DNA of 64,000 nt from Rhabditoides inermis (GCA_963966185.1 CAWZYM010000271.1:1212999-1276998), one strand, 5' to 3'. Positions 1-12,046 are shown, counted from the stretch's first letter. The notes: generated by a model not told the origin, from the letters alone. Made by a program: numbers and translations.

Positions 1-373
1 ACCCCCAGCCGGCGCCAGCGTGTGAGACGCTCCGGGTTTGCCCTTTTTTCAGCGAGGGCATGTGATTGCAAAATTTTCTCGCATACCAGGAGGAGAAGCG
101 CCGTAGGCGCGAGTCCTACTGGTAACAACAAAAAACAACAACTAAATCTACGCTGAAAAAAAATAGTTGGGCTAACTCATTTTTCCGTCGTACTGCATGT
201 GTAGTGCCTGTATTAAAGGGCAGTCAACAGTGCACAGTAAACCAGTCTGGTTCTTTTCGATAACGTGGTTTTCTTAAGTATGTAGATTAGCTACTGATTC
301 TCTTTTCCTTCTACTTTCGTCTGTGAGAAACAGATACATGTAAACGAACAGCTTTTTCCAAAAGAAATCTGAT

Positions 374-682
374 TTTTTTGTGTGTGTTTTTTTTTGTTTA
401 GCTGGTTGAATTCGGGGTCCTCCCAGTCGAGAACAAGATAGGGTTCTTGGATTACGACAACGTCAGCAGAAGGAGTTGGGTTGGGTGGCGTCAAACCTCT
501 TGAATTCCGTTCTTGAGTTCGTAAATGGTGCTGTGACGCCTTCTGGCTACCATGAGAGTGGTTTGCCACACCACAGGGGCTGGGTGAATTTAACAAGAAT
601 GGTTGACTGCGAGGGGGATCGAACCAACGACCGTGAGATTGAGAGACGAACGTTCTATCCACTGAGCCGCGCCCCCGGTCTG
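374..682 (-). repeat. tRNA-derived SINE, copy 1 (longest)
   Basis: Read on the minus strand, the element starts near 682 with a tRNA-like head. An A-box-like GGCTCAGTGGATAG is followed about 40 nt later by a B-box GGTTCGATCCC. A body of about 220 bp follows, ending in AACCAGCTAAAC and an A-rich tail (plus-strand T run at 373-396). The same body recurs at 58985-59261 (plus) and 62157-62286 (minus). A tRNA head with internal Pol III promoter, a unique body, an A-rich tail and dispersed copies is the standard SINE plan. The 133-aa minus-strand and 81-aa plus-strand reading frames here are by-products of the repeat. The flanks 1-373 and 683-1301 show no gene. Confidence 0.8.
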
Positions 683-1301
683 ATCGAAACAAACGTAAAG
701 TTTTTTTCTAGTTTTTGTTGAGTTACAGCTCTGAGTTCTGAGCTATAAAAATTGCGGTTCGAGTTAAAATGTTTTCCAATCTCTGCTTCCGAACCTTTGA
801 TTTTACCTATGACACTAAATGTTCTTTGTCCCATCTGTCAGAGATGAGAGTTCTTTATAGGCGGTTTGTAAACAGGCGTGCAAGATCAAACTGGGTTTTC
901 TGACGGTCGACAGCGTACTTTTTTAAACAAAACAAAGAAGAAGAAAACATTTAAAAAAGCAACCTTCTGATAAAGAGGTGTCAAGCTACTTTTTCGGTTG
1001 GTTCTGGGTGGGCTGCTATCTTCAAAATGCAGTGACAAAGGAACTGCTCGTCAGCAATGTTTTTTTTCTCACATTGATAATATAGATTTATCACTTATCA
1101 CTACTGTTTCTTATATGTGTCTAAGTGTCTGATAGTGATAGTTTGATATCAACTTTGTGAGTCTGAAACTAGCTATTACAACGTTAACTTTCTGCCGAAA
1201 TTTTTTTTCACCAATGATAACTTTTCTTGCTACGCCAAAAATGTATATCTTATCAGATGTGTATATATTGGAAGATCTAATTAAACCCCTCACTCTCCAC
1301 G

Positions 1302-3588
1302 ATGATTCTACTGTTGCTATTCCTAGTCATTGCGGTGTTTCTATTCAACGAGTTCTACTGGAAGCGACGGCACCTACCCCCGGGACCGTGTCCCGTGCCG
1401 TTTATTGGAAACTTTAACACAATTGCGAAATATGAGCCCGGTTACAAAGCGTTCGACCTGTGGAGAAAGGTGAGTTTGACATTATCGCAGGACTGTATGA
1501 AAGTGTTTTCTTGCTACAGCAATTCGGAGACGTGTTCACTGTGTGGCTGGGCCCGTACCCGGCAGTGTTCATCACTGACCTGGATATCATGCGGGAGAGC
1601 GACGCCGAGACACACGCACATCGCTTCTTCATCGGCAGTGTCGAGCTGCGCGACATGTTTAGAGGTGGGTGCGAACGCGCTACCTATCTCTCTCCCTTTC
1701 TCACTCTCTCTCTCTCCCTTTCTCTCTCTCTCTCTCTCTCTCCCTTTCTCTCTCTCTCTCTCTCATTGCGCATTTTACCGCGCGAAATTCGAGTGACTGA
1801 GAGAGGCGCAGTGACCACTATTCCGATCGATAACAGGTGGCTGCTATGGCATCGTCCAAACGAGCGGCTCTCTGTGGAGGGGACAGCGAAAGTTCACGCA
1901 GAAAGTGCTGCGCGACTTCGGAGTGGGCCGGGATCTGATGGAGAGCAAAGTGAGCCGTCACACAGCAATTTCACACACAGAACAATGCAGGTGATGACAG
2001 AGGTGGATATGTTTCTGTCCCGATTGCCGAGTGAGGGTTTCTCGGTGAACATCAATAAGCACATCTCGACGGCTGCCGGCTCCATAGTATGCAACCTGCT
2101 ATTCGGTCACGGTTTCGATACACAGGTGCGAATCAATAATGAACGAATGCATACGAAAGTTCAGGACCGGCTAGATGAGTTTCATGAACTTGAGGCCATG
2201 TTGACAGACATGCTTGTCTGTGAAGGCAAACCCGAGATTCGACTGATGAAAATCTTCCCGATTCTCCGTCATCTGCCGACGGAACGTGTCAAATGTGATT
2301 ATAAAAAACATTTGTTTTTGAACAACTAATTTTCAGCCTACAAAGAGAAGGTGCAGACTTTCATTGGCAGTATTTTCGGGTTTTTCGAACGCGAGTTCAA
2401 CAATCACAGAGCGGAGATAAACTACGACAATGAGGTGAAATCTTGTTTCCAAATATACAGGGGCCTAATTCTGACGATTTTCATTCGTTAATGCGTCGTG
2501 AAACTGCTATTGAAACACAGGTTAAACGAAAGTTCTACGTGCGATCAGCAGACCACTCTGAACGCATATTTTCTAATTCCCGCCACCCGCCACTCTGCGC
2601 TCTCTTCTTATCGAGTGCTCTCTCGCCCTCTCTCGCATGTGCCGCCGGCAAAGGGCCGATGAACAAGCGAAGGAAATCGAATAGGCCCCTGTATCTTTAA
2701 ATAATGAAGTGGATCACAAAGTTTAGGTTTCATCGGATTTTGTGGAAGCTTTTCTGAAAGAGCAGAGAAAACATGAACTCAACGGCGAGCAATCGGATTT
2801 TCAGTAAGTTCTTCCCGACCACGCGATTATCGCCATCAAAACTTTTCAGCGATCTGCAACTGAAGAACATATGCTTCGATATCTGGGCAGCCGGACTGGA
2901 CACCACCACAAACACGTTAACATGGTGGCACATACTGCAACTCTTAAAAAAAAGAAATCTGTTCCTGCAGGTCGGTGGTGTACCTGCTGCGCCATCCGGA
3001 GTGCCAGAGGAAACTGCACGCGGAGCTGGATCGAGTGATGGGCGCGGATGAGCGAGTCCGCTGGGCCGACCGCGCCCGCATGCCCTACACATGTGCCGTT
3101 ATCAGCGTAGGTGCCGGCGCATACATGGTGACATAGGCGTGTTCAGGAGTCGCAACGCCTCGGCAACATCATCCCCATCAACGTGTTGCGGCGGGTGGAG
3201 AGAGACACGGTGATCGGCGGGCATCGCGTGCCCAAGGGCACGTGCGTGGTGCCACAGATCAGCGCAGTGCTCAATGATGAGAAGGTGAGGTGCAACGTGC
3301 GATTTCTGATCTCTGTCTCAGATCTTCCCCGACCCGTACACCTTCAACCCCGAGAGGTTCATCGCGGACGGACAGTTGATCAAGTGCGAGCAGCTGGTGC
3401 CGTTCTCCCATGGACGACGCGTGTGTGTGGGGGAGGGGCTGGCCAGGATGGAGTTGTTCCTGCTACTCGCCAACCTCTTTCTGCACTATGAGCTGGTGCC
3501 GGATGGCGAGCCGCCGTCTGATTTCAAAGCATCCGGCGGCACCATTCCTCCCCAGCCCTTCACCTGCAAGCTCCGGCCGCGGCGATGA
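1302..3588 (+). CDS. cytochrome P450 (CYP2-clan type), 11 exons
   Basis: A haem-thiolate monooxygenase, probably ER-anchored, oxidising lipophilic substrates (xenobiotics or endogenous lipids). Joined exons: 1302-1469, 1520-1664, 1837-1949, 1991-2125, 2165-2285, 2337-2434, 2727-2803, 2850-2924, 2971-3106, 3147-3284, 3322-3588. All phases match and give 490 aa, the normal length. The protein has an N-terminal membrane anchor (residues 1-20), the proline hinge LPPGP, an I-helix AGLDTTTNT, an ExxR helix (ESQR, split off at an exon start), NPERF, and the haem-binding loop PFSHGRRVCVG with its cysteine ligand. Every landmark is intact, so the gene looks functional. Intron 2 carries a (CT)n tract at about 1690-1765. 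A possible polyA signal AATAAA lies near 3650. The motif pattern fits the CYP2 clan (nematode CYP33/CYP14-like), but the subfamily cannot be fixed without comparison. Confidence 0.93.
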
Positions 3589-4136
3589 ATTGGAGCACTC
3601 GCTTTGAAAGTAGCGAATACTCTAGGGAATATCACTGTGGCGTTGGCGTAATAAAACATTGTATTATCATATGTTTCTGAAAAAAATGAATGGATATCAA
3701 AATCAATCGATACGTTATCATTATGTATTGTTTTAAGCAAAATTTTGCAAATGTGATAGCCAGTGCTAATTTGATTCATGACAAAGTTCAGCCACGTCAA
3801 CACTTTCGCGAGTCACCATTTGTTTACTTTTTTTCGGATACTTTCTCCTATGTTTCAATTCTACATGAAATGTCTGCTTTTATGACTGCACAAACCAATC
3901 AAGACAGATGTGCGTACAAAACCAAAACAGTAAACAAATACAACATAGCATGTATGTAAACGAAGACACTTATAGTTGTTTTGTATTGTCGCCTGTAGGC
4001 TACTTATTCGCATACACAGCGCATAGGAATACGATTGTGATAGGGTATTGTAATGAGCATTATGCGAAATGCCGCTTGCCCTCTGTTCCTCCTTTATCTC
4101 TGTCATTTCCCATACACCGACCCGCGCCGACCGGCC
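3589..4136. other. intergenic, no gene seen
   Basis: This is the 3' flank of the P450, with an AATAAA near 3650, and the AT-rich promoter region of the next gene. The short reading frames here have no splice partners or recognisable domains. Confidence 0.6.
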
Positions 4137-5144
4137 ATGGCCATTCTAGTGGTCATCATTGCGGCGGTCGCCGCAGCCGCAGCATACTTCTACTGGGTGC
4201 GTCGTTCCCTGTTTGCTAGAAGCGTCGTCATCTTTGGGAACTGTTGTCGAACTGGTTCAAAGTGGCTAGAGAGCATGTTGTTTAAAGTGTAACTTTGGCT
4301 GATGTTATGTAATTCGAAGAAAGTTGGAAAATCTCACCCATTTCAGAAGCGTCGCGCCGCAACGGCTGATCCGCCGCCGGTTGTTGCCGAGTGAGTGGCG
4401 TCCATTCTATACTTTGTCACGCAACCGTATTATCTTCCATTTCGCTAATGTCTATCAGCAGTTTTGCGTATTCTATCAAACATTCATGAACTTGTTATCG
4501 TATATCGATCGATATTCAATCGCAGGTCGGAGAAGACGGAGGCGTCGCCGCGGAAGGCGCGCAGCAAGCGGTCGCGGAGGACGCGGCGATCGAAGAGGGA
4601 CCGGAACAGTCGGAAGAGGAGGAGCAAGAAGAGCAAGCGGGACAGGGACAGCGAGTCCGACGAGCTCGACACTGCAGAGGAGCAGGACGAAAAGGTTCGC
4701 ATGGGTTACTTTCACGGTATTGTAGGTTGTGCATCAGCTCAATTTTATTATTGGTGATCTGATTGAGAACATGCTGTTTCAGCCGAAGAAGAAGACGAAG
4801 AAGAGCAAGAAGTCGCGATCGAAGAAGGAGGAGGAGAGCAGCGACGACACTAACGATGGAGACGACGAGCCGCAGAAGAAGAAGGTACGCTCACGTTTTC
4901 GGATGAACAGATTGCGCGGCAGTTTTCTTTTACAACGCACTTGATTAACAAATAGCAGCAGGGAGAATTTCAGAAAAAGAACAAGAAGAGCAAGAGGGAC
5001 GAGACAGTGGATGAAGAGGAGGAGGAGAAGGAGAAGGAGAAGGAGAAGGAGAAGCCGCCCAAGAAGCGGAGGAGCAAGAAGAGCGCGCGGGAGAAGAGCG
5101 ACGAGGAGGACAAGCCGGGCAAAAAGGATTCCGCCGAAGAATGA
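4137..5144 (+). CDS. membrane-anchored KEKE-type charged protein, 5 exons
   Basis: Exons 4137-4196, 4347-4390, 4526-4694, 4783-4884 and 4974-5144 join in phase to 181 aa. Residues 1-20 are one hydrophobic segment (MAILVVIIAAVAAAAAYFYW) followed at once by KRR. The rest is almost entirely Lys/Arg alternating with Glu/Asp, with many Ser, for example runs of KEKEKEKEK near the C-terminus. There is no globular domain. Start choice: ATG 4137 has a good context (GGCCATGG) and gives a clean signal anchor; an in-frame ATG at 4053 would add 28 residues. A single N-terminal membrane segment plus a KEKE-rich tail is the plan of junctin/triadin-like SR proteins, but that is only an analogy, and a nuclear or ER charged protein is equally possible. 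polyA-like AATAAA near 5211. Confidence 0.8.
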
Positions 5145-5295
5145 ACCCACACTTAGATTAGATTTGATGAAAACAAAACGCTAGCGATTGGTAAAACACG
5201 CGATGGAGTTCAATAAAGTGATTTTTTGAAAGAGTGTTTTTTTCGATCCTGAAACATTTTCGAGGGAGTCATGTCTGCATAATGATAGTAAGGGA

Positions 5296-5704
5296 TCAGC
5301 AGCAGATGTTGCCGGGTCGGCAGGTGTAGCCTTGCGGACAGAGGCCGTTGTAGCACGAGCCCATGGGGGCGAGGCCGGACGAGCACTGCGCACAACAGTA
5401 GCCGGACGAGGAGCACGAGTAGCCGGCGGGGCAACCCTGGAACAAGCTGGTCTCTCTCTCTCTCTCTCAATCTCTCTCTCTCTTTTTCGTTCTATCTTTC
5501 TCTCTCAATCTCTCTCATCATGTTAGACGTGACGATCAGTCAATTGCAAATTAACAACCGCTCACGTTTGCGCACGTGCCACTGGTTCTTCCATAGACGC
5601 ACTCGCAACAGTAGTTGGAGGAGGTGCACGAGAACGCCCCACAGCCGCCACCCGACTGGCACGACGCCAGGGCGGCCAGACCTCCACACGCATCTGCGAA
5701 CACG

Positions 5705-5737
<33 letters not shown>

Positions 5738-5839
5738 TTCTCTCTTTCTCTCTTTCTCTCTCTCTCTGTCGTCTCTCCTTCTCTCCTCAATCTCCTCTCG
5801 CTCCCCCTCCGCCTATCTCTCTCTCTCTCTCCCTCTTTC

Positions 5840-5898
<59 letters not shown>

Positions 5899-6099
5899 TT
5901 CGCCTGCCTTCGGTTTGACAGAATCCAAATGACGACACTCGCGCGCGCAAGTTGCAAAGGATTTATGCAGTTTCGCGAATACGCGGGGAAAAGATTGAGT
6001 GCGGGATAAGGGCTGCAGCGGTTGGAAATGAACAGGGCCATCCCGCAGCCGGTCAGTCTCCCATCGACTACTCTCATTACAACTTTCTTTTTACTTCTC

Positions 6100-6148
<49 letters not shown>

Positions 6149-6701
6149 TATCTTTACGAGTCGAGAGTATAAAACGTGTGTGGTTTAGTGTTCTTGTTGC
6201 GGTTTCAAAATGACCGCATCAAAATGCGTCGACTTTTGTGACATGGTAAAAGTGTTGCATAAAAGACGTTGTGGTGACAGTTTCTTGCAGTGTTTTTTTT
6301 CATTCACCGTCTGTGTACTGACAACTGTTGACTGTCCACATTGACAGCGTTCATCTATGTTTTTTTTAAACTACGTAATGTCTTACTCTAATATGAGTCG
6401 TTCTATAAAACTGAAGGCACTTTTTTAATTGACAGTAATGGTCTTTTGAAAAAGGAAAACAAAGCCGAAGTAATAAGTTTTCAAAGAGTCTTTCGTTCAA
6501 CGACTATTGTCCTTCATCAACTCACTCTGCCACTCGTTGCCGGTGGTGGTGCAGCAGAGGTTGTTCATGCAGCTCTGTCCACTCGCACACTGCGCGGTAG
6601 ACGAGCACCGCACCGCACTGCGCTGACCGTTGTAGCAGTAACCTGCAGTGCGTGTCGGATCTCTCTGTCTCTCTCTCTCTCTGTCTGTCTCTCTGTCTCT
6701 G

Positions 6702-6757
<56 letters not shown>

Positions 6758-7410
6758 ATTTATGTGCCTTTCTTTTTTCTTCTTCTTCTTTTTTTCACAA
6801 ATCACGGCGTTACGTTCCCGAGAATGTCTCACCCAAAGTGCTATAGCTGGGCGGTGTAGTGGCCGCGGGCGCGGGCGCGGGCACACTGCAGCAACAACCA
6901 TTAAGGCACGTGTAGGGAGCGCCGTTGCTGAAAACCAACACTTGTTGTGAATGTGAACAGAATAGACAAATGTACGAGCACACTGCTTCTGCTTCACCGC
7001 GCGTTTCTATATGAGCGCTATTTTTTTCAAATAGTTCGTGTAGGTGATTTGTGTAAGCCTGTGCTTCACAGCGTCTGTGTGAGTGAGTTGTGCGACCTGT
7101 ATGCCGAGCACTGATAGTCGTAGTAGCAGCCGACGCCCAGCAGCTTCCCGCCGTTCGCGCACTGCCCGGGAGCCTGCGTCGGGTAGTAGGCGCACGCTGC
7201 AAGATTCTCGGTTCCAAGCATACATTCAATTGTTTTCTCCACAACCCGCTCGATCTGTTTGAACCACCTACGATAATAGGAGTAGTACTGGTTGGGGTAG
7301 GAGCCGCAAATGTAGTAGGACTGGCGTTTATCGCGCGAAATCAGCGATGATCCATTTCCACTTGCGCCAGAGACAGCGTGGAACACACCGAGTAGCACCA
7401 CCGAATACAT
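5296..7410 (-). CDS. secreted cysteine-rich repeat protein, 6 exons
   Basis: Exons (minus) 7410-7272, 7196-7097, 6927-6833, 6642-6526, 5693-5566 and 5436-5296 join in phase to 239 aa. It begins with a short signal-like peptide (MYSVVLLGVFHAVSG), then several modules of 6-8 cysteines, most ending in a CC pair: CLNGCCC, NNLCCTTT, SSNYCCEC, SSGYCCAQC and a terminal GNICC just before the stop. Each module sits roughly on its own exon. This resembles the small Cys-rich (EB-like/CC-type) modules common in nematode secreted proteins; the exact family is not certain. Introns 3, 4 and 5 contain (CT)n tracts (6660-6755, 6080-6150 and 5705-5900, 5450-5520). It is an extracellular, disulfide-rich protein with no catalytic signature, so its role is unknown. 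Confidence 0.82.
5705..5900. repeat. (CT)n microsatellite block in an intron
   Basis: Nearly uninterrupted CT/TCTT tract inside intron 4 of the Cys-rich gene. Similar tracts occur at about 1690-1765, 5450-5520, 6080-6150, 6660-6755, 8838-8987, 11209-11270, 24532-24713, 33360-33594, 36990-37041, 37663-37713, 39205-39256, 41572-41891, 43215-43265, 47340-47575 and 50025-50060. Confidence 0.95.
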
Positions 7411-7897
7411 GGTTTCGCGTGGATTTCGAGGGTGGTTGTGTGTGTTGCGCATTCATCCGCATGTGTGATGGCACTGTGTGTCCGCAGCTGTCGCGCTGAA
7501 ATCTCGCTTTTTCGCGTTTTTTGTGCGCAAACACAAACCATAAATGGGAAAATGAGAGAGCGCTTATTGGAACGAATCGACTTTCAACAAAAATAGTTAG
7601 TCCGTCATCTTCCGTCAATCATTTCTGTGATTTTTCCAGTAACCATGACGTGACAAAAACGAGGGCGGCTAGAGAATTACAACAATAAATTTGCACTGCT
7701 CACTTTCAGGAAGCCTATCATTGATAATAATTGATAACGTTTTGCTTTACCTAACACTAATTGTCGATCATCTTGAATTCGCATGGAAGCGGGTTTTTAA
7801 GTGATGTCTTTTCCATGTGAGCGATGTTACGGCGCTACTTTGACAATGTCGATGTATCGCGTCTCTCTTGCGGGTTCAGCACACGGCTTTCAGGGTG

Positions 7898-8834
7898 ATG
7901 TTGGGCGGCGGCAACCTGTTGTCCATGCTGCTGGCCGCGTCCGGCAACCTCGTCCACAAACTCGGGCAGCCGTTCGCCGGCCTCTCTCCCTACCACTCCA
8001 CCACCACTCCCGCACTCACCCATGTACACCCCACAGCCACGGTGAGACAAGTCATAGAAGCCATCGAAAGAGTTGAGTTTGGTTAAGTGCTATTATCGGA
8101 CACGCGCGTTCTCATATAAGTAATGTGAAACGGATTCTTTGATCGTAGGTGTACGTTCCGGTCCACACTCGCATCCCGCCCACGCCGCCGCGCATTGTCC
8201 CAGCGGTACGTTTCAAACATCAGTAACAAGGCATTTCGATCAGAACCAGCAATGATAGTGACAAGCAATGATAGCAATGAGAGTCCATTCACTGTTTCAG
8301 ACGACCAAGCCGGCGCTGTTCTCCAGACATTCTCCAAAAACGCAGGCGTCGCGCAGGCCGGTGGTGTTCAAGGCGGCCAAGAAAACAGTGGTCACCACCA
8401 AGAAGACGTTCAAGACGTCTGCGATGAAAGCGCAGCGGCCGGCGATCGCGCCTGTCGTCGCCGCTCCCTCGGCAGTGCCGCAGTGCGGCGGACAGCTGCC
8501 GGCGGTCGAGCGACAGAACATACTCGACTTCCACAACGGATTAAGGTGTGTCCGTGTGTGTCAGACAGCGAGCACGTGTCGTTTTTCAGGGCGACCGTAG
8601 CGAGCGGGCGGTTCGCGGCGCACGGGCAGGCGTTCCCGCCGGCGAGCAACATGCGAAAGCTGGTGAGCCGGCGTTTCACCTGCATGTTGTGTATGGTTGC
8701 ATGTTCGCGTTGCAGAGATGGGATTGTTCGCTCGAGCAGTCGGCGCAAACCGTGGCGAACCGCTGCGTCTTCCAGCACTCCCACATGCCGGGGCTCGGCG
8801 AGAACCTCTTCACCTACTCGCAGAGGAAACGTGC

Positions 8835-8875
<41 letters not shown>

Positions 8876-8925
8876 TCTCTCTCTCTCTCTCTCTCTCGCT
8901 CGCTCTTCCTTTCTCTCTCTCTCTT

Positions 8926-8978
<53 letters not shown>

Positions 8979-9566
8979 CTTTCTCTCGTTGACAACAGAA
9001 TTTTAGCAATCTCGTTCGACGGCAGTGGCCACCGCGGCGCGAAGATGTGGGCTGATGAGTTCCATCTGTTCGGCTGGCGGGGCGTGCGCATGGAGCCGTC
9101 GGCTATGAAACTCGGCATAGGACACGCTACTCAGGTTCGAAACCCATTTCGCGCCTTTTGGAGTTTCTTACTGATTCATATCTGCTCATTGGTGCCTAAC
9201 CCTCGCAAATTAAGGCGTCTCTTCGTAGGTGTGTTGCAATCAACACGTATCGTTGCAGATGATCTGGGCGGATAGCTCTCGAATCGGATGCGCGGCGTGC
9301 AAGTGCCGCAAGCCGAACGGCGTCAACAACGTCATCTTCGTTTGCCACTACGCTAACAAGTCAGTACAGCAGCTCTATAGCAACCTCGTTTATCAATTTG
9401 CATGGTAGTGATTCGAAAGAGATTTAAAACTTGCAAAAAACAAACATAAACAATTACTGATATTTGCAGGGGCAACATGTTGTACACCTCGATCTACCAG
9501 CCGGGGCAGACGTGCTCCCGCTGTCCGCTGGGCACGAGCTGTGGACGGGACGGGCTGTGCGAGTGA
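7898..9566 (+). CDS. CAP/SCP superfamily secreted protein (venom-allergen-like), 8 exons
   Basis: Exons 7898-8041, 8149-8205, 8301-8545, 8590-8662, 8716-8830, 9007-9134, 9259-9359 and 9470-9566 join in phase to 319 aa. A Lys/Ala/Pro-rich N-terminal half precedes one CAP domain (from about residue 125). CAP motifs are present: HNGLR, GLGENLF, GIGHATQMIWA and VCHYANKGN, followed by a Cys-rich hinge (CSRCPLGTSCGRDGLCE). Nematode family members (SCL/VAP) are secreted; none has a settled single function. The ATG lies 4 nt after CTTTCAG, a good cis- or SL trans-splice acceptor, which supports this start. The N-terminus is only weakly signal-like (NLLSMLLAASG). Intron 5 holds a long (CT)n tract (8838-8987). 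The acceptor of exon 6 (TTTTAG, 9006) was chosen because it alone keeps the frame. Confidence 0.88.
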
Positions 9567-10229
9567 TGAGAGCAGCTCAGGGAGGCAACACACGAGTACT
9601 AGGAGACAACGATTGTGATGTTCTGTGTACATAAAACGAATTTTCTACGGCGTACCTTTTTATTTGAGGGCGTATCATTGAGTGCATTGTAGCCGCTGTT
9701 CTGAGGAAGAAAACAACAGCTTTTTTGTTTAAAAAAAATGAGTCTGATGTAGGACAAGTCGAAGTTGTTTTAGACAATTAGCAAATTAAAATTAGAGAAA
9801 GTGAAAGAGTGGTAAGGAAAAGATGATGAACAACCCAGTTTCGGCTCCTATCACCTGACTGGATTGGTCGGACAGTCTTATGCGAGGCGGAGCACTCATC
9901 AGAGATGACCACGCATGAGAGGTTAACACAAACATATAAGACAAGGACAACAACAAACATATACTAGTTAGTAAATATTAAAAAAAGATCAAAATAACAA
10001 ATAACTCATATGGAAGAGCCGTTGCGAGAAGAATAGGGGGAAGAGTAGATAAAGCAGCGGCAATCGGTGCGAAAAGAGTAGGGAGTAGGGGGCACAGACA
10101 ATGCGCGACTGAGGGTCAGCCGGTAAGAGAGAGATGAGACTAGCGACTGTGGGTCAGTGAGAGACAAGAGAGAGACACAGTAGCAGACAGTTCTAGTTTG
10201 GCGAGCAATAATTAATATATTACTTGATT
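9567..10229. other. intergenic, purine-rich, no gene seen
   Basis: Holds the 3' end of the CAP gene and a GA-rich stretch with repeated GGGTCAG / AGAGAGA words (about 10080-10200). No supported reading frame. Confidence 0.6.
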
Positions 10230-10850
10230 AGTGATAGAACATCAGACACACTACGAATGTTATGTTTCACCATCATTGATTTATTCCGCATAACTAGTTT
10301 ACAGAACTCTAATTCTACTTTTCTCTGCGGATACTCATTTTTGAGAAAGTTGCACACTAACTGTTTGCATCTAACTTCGAAGGAAGCTGTCTCCGTGCAT
10401 GTTCGGAAAATGCGTATGAGTTCACCATTTATTGTGTTTTAACCCACTGACATCTTTATGTTACAATTGTAATTCGGATATCTGACCACTTCGAAATTGT
10501 AATCATCTGTTTTGTTATATAATTCCACTGAGAACTGGTTATGTACCTTTGAAATATTCAAATCCAAGAAGATTGCATTATTTGGTCCGACGTTCGTTTG
10601 TTCTAGTGTGAGGGAACTATGGTATACACTGTCAACTGTTCTCTGCAAAGCATCATTTGTAGGATTATGGACAATCAAGAGATCATCCATATACCTGTAT
10701 GCCTTTAAACCATACTTGAAAACATTTTCATGCGCTTTAACGTATTCGAATTCCATGAAAGAAAGGGTTAGATCTGCCAAAGATGGAGAAGCATTTTTCC
10801 CTGTGGGATACCTGTTAAACGATGATTAGAATACCGGACTGGTCATTTGT
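10230..10850 (-). pseudogene. reverse transcriptase fragment, Penelope-like type, with in-frame stop
   Basis: On the minus strand one frame reads RT motifs GIPQGKNASPSLADL, then YRYMDDLLIV (catalytic YMDD), then FLDLNI. It continues to a TAA at 10439-10441 after IKMSVG. The same frame runs on past the stop (NTINGELIRIFRTC...) to about 10250 with continued family-like sequence, so the stop replaces one codon. The 5' part of RT and any GIY-YIG domain are absent. The SPxLADL and FLDLxI pattern fits the RT of Penelope-like elements better than LINE or LTR RT, but this class call is from memory of the family and needs a search. It is a dead, truncated copy. Confidence 0.75.
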
Positions 10851-11020
10851 GAACAGTCAGACAGCCACAAACCCTAACTGTTTCCGCGCGAACCTTTTTG
10901 GACGCCGAAACTGGTTTGTCTCCCACCAGAAGTTCACTTCTTGCCAGTCTGTGGGTGGAAAAAGTGAAAGTGGCATTCGCAGGGCAGCAGTAATCAATGC
11001 GGGAAGAAAACCGCACTGCC

Positions 11021-11027
11021 ATATAAG
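11021..11027 (+). promoter_or_regulatory. TATA-like box of collagen copy A
   Basis: ATATAAG about 32 bp 5' of the collagen start codon; collagen copy B has CATAAAAG (22273-22280) about 20 bp 5' of its start. Confidence 0.45.
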
Positions 11028-11058
11028 GAAGACGGGCCGATTGGGGCATCACTGGAAC

Positions 11059-11171
11059 ATGGTCTCGGCTGCTTTCCACATCGCGGAGTGCGCCAGTGTC
11101 GTCGGCACCCTCGGATGCCTCGCCGGAATCTACTTCGTCGTCCAGGACATCAACAACCTCCACGATGAGGT

Positions 11172-11251
<80 letters not shown>

Positions 11252-12046
11252 CTCTCTCTCTGTCTCTCTCTCCTAAATTCTTCTTGACAGGTGATAGCCG
11301 ACCTGTCCGGCTACCAGGCCAAGGCTGACGGAGTGTGGCAGAGGATGATGGTCGCGGACCTTCCCCAGGGCAACTCCGAGCTGGCTCGTCCCTCGTTCCT
11401 TCTCGGCCGCAGGAAGAGGCAGGTCGACTTCGACCAGTGCAACTGCGGACCCTCGTCCAAGGGATGCCCCGCCGGACCCCCCGGACCCGAGGGAGACGTT
11501 GGAGCCCCCGGACACGACGGACCCAACGGAGACGACGGACGCGACGGAGCTCCCGGAGTTGCGCTCATTGTTGATGCTCCTCAGAAGGGTGGATGCATTC
11601 AGTGCAAGCCCGGAAAGCCCGGACCCAAGGGACCTCCTGGACCTCCCGGACCTGCTGGAGAGAACGGACTTGCTGGAAGGAAGGGACCCGCTTCCGGACC
11701 TGGAGCTCGTGGACACCCCGGAGAGCCTGGAGCGCCCGGAGAGAACGGACCCGACGGACGCCCCGGATCTCCCGGACGCCCCGGACCTTCTGGAACTACC
11801 TACACCGAGGGCAAGCCCGGAAGGCCCGGACGCAACGGACCCAAGGGACCTCCCGGACCTGCCGGAGAGCCCGGAGCGCCTGGAGCCGACGGAGAGAAGG
11901 GACCCGAGGGCAAGCCCGGAAAGGACGGAAAGCCCGGACCGGCCGGAGAGGACGGAGCCCCCGGAGAGCCCGGATCGGACGGAGGACCCGGACCCGACGC
12001 CGCCTACTGCGCGTGCCCTCCCCGCTCTGCTGTCTTCATGCACTAG
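11059..12046 (+). CDS. cuticle collagen, copy A, 2 exons
   Basis: Exons 11059-11169 and 11291-12046 (phase 0) give 288 aa. The N-terminal hydrophobic segment (about residues 8-30, signal anchor) leads into the pro-region, a furin-type RRKR site, then a cysteine cluster ([11 protein letters not shown]). Gly-X-Y blocks follow with a short break ([16 protein letters not shown]), then a long Gly-X-Y run with one break at GTTYTEG, and a C-terminal [12 protein letters not shown]. This is the plan of secreted nematode cuticle collagens that are trimmed by a BLI-4-type protease and cross-linked in the cuticle. It differs from copy B in exon 1, in the intron (AGC and CT tracts at 11173-11270), and in a short stretch around residues 165-176, where copy B has a cysteine (PGCGARG) and copy A has SGPGARG. 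polyA-like AATAAA near 12080. Confidence 0.95.

Noticed and set aside
291..692. 133-aa minus-strand protein-coding gene
   Set aside because: Lies on the SINE; the RSDRGRGSVDRTF... sequence is the translated tRNA-like head.
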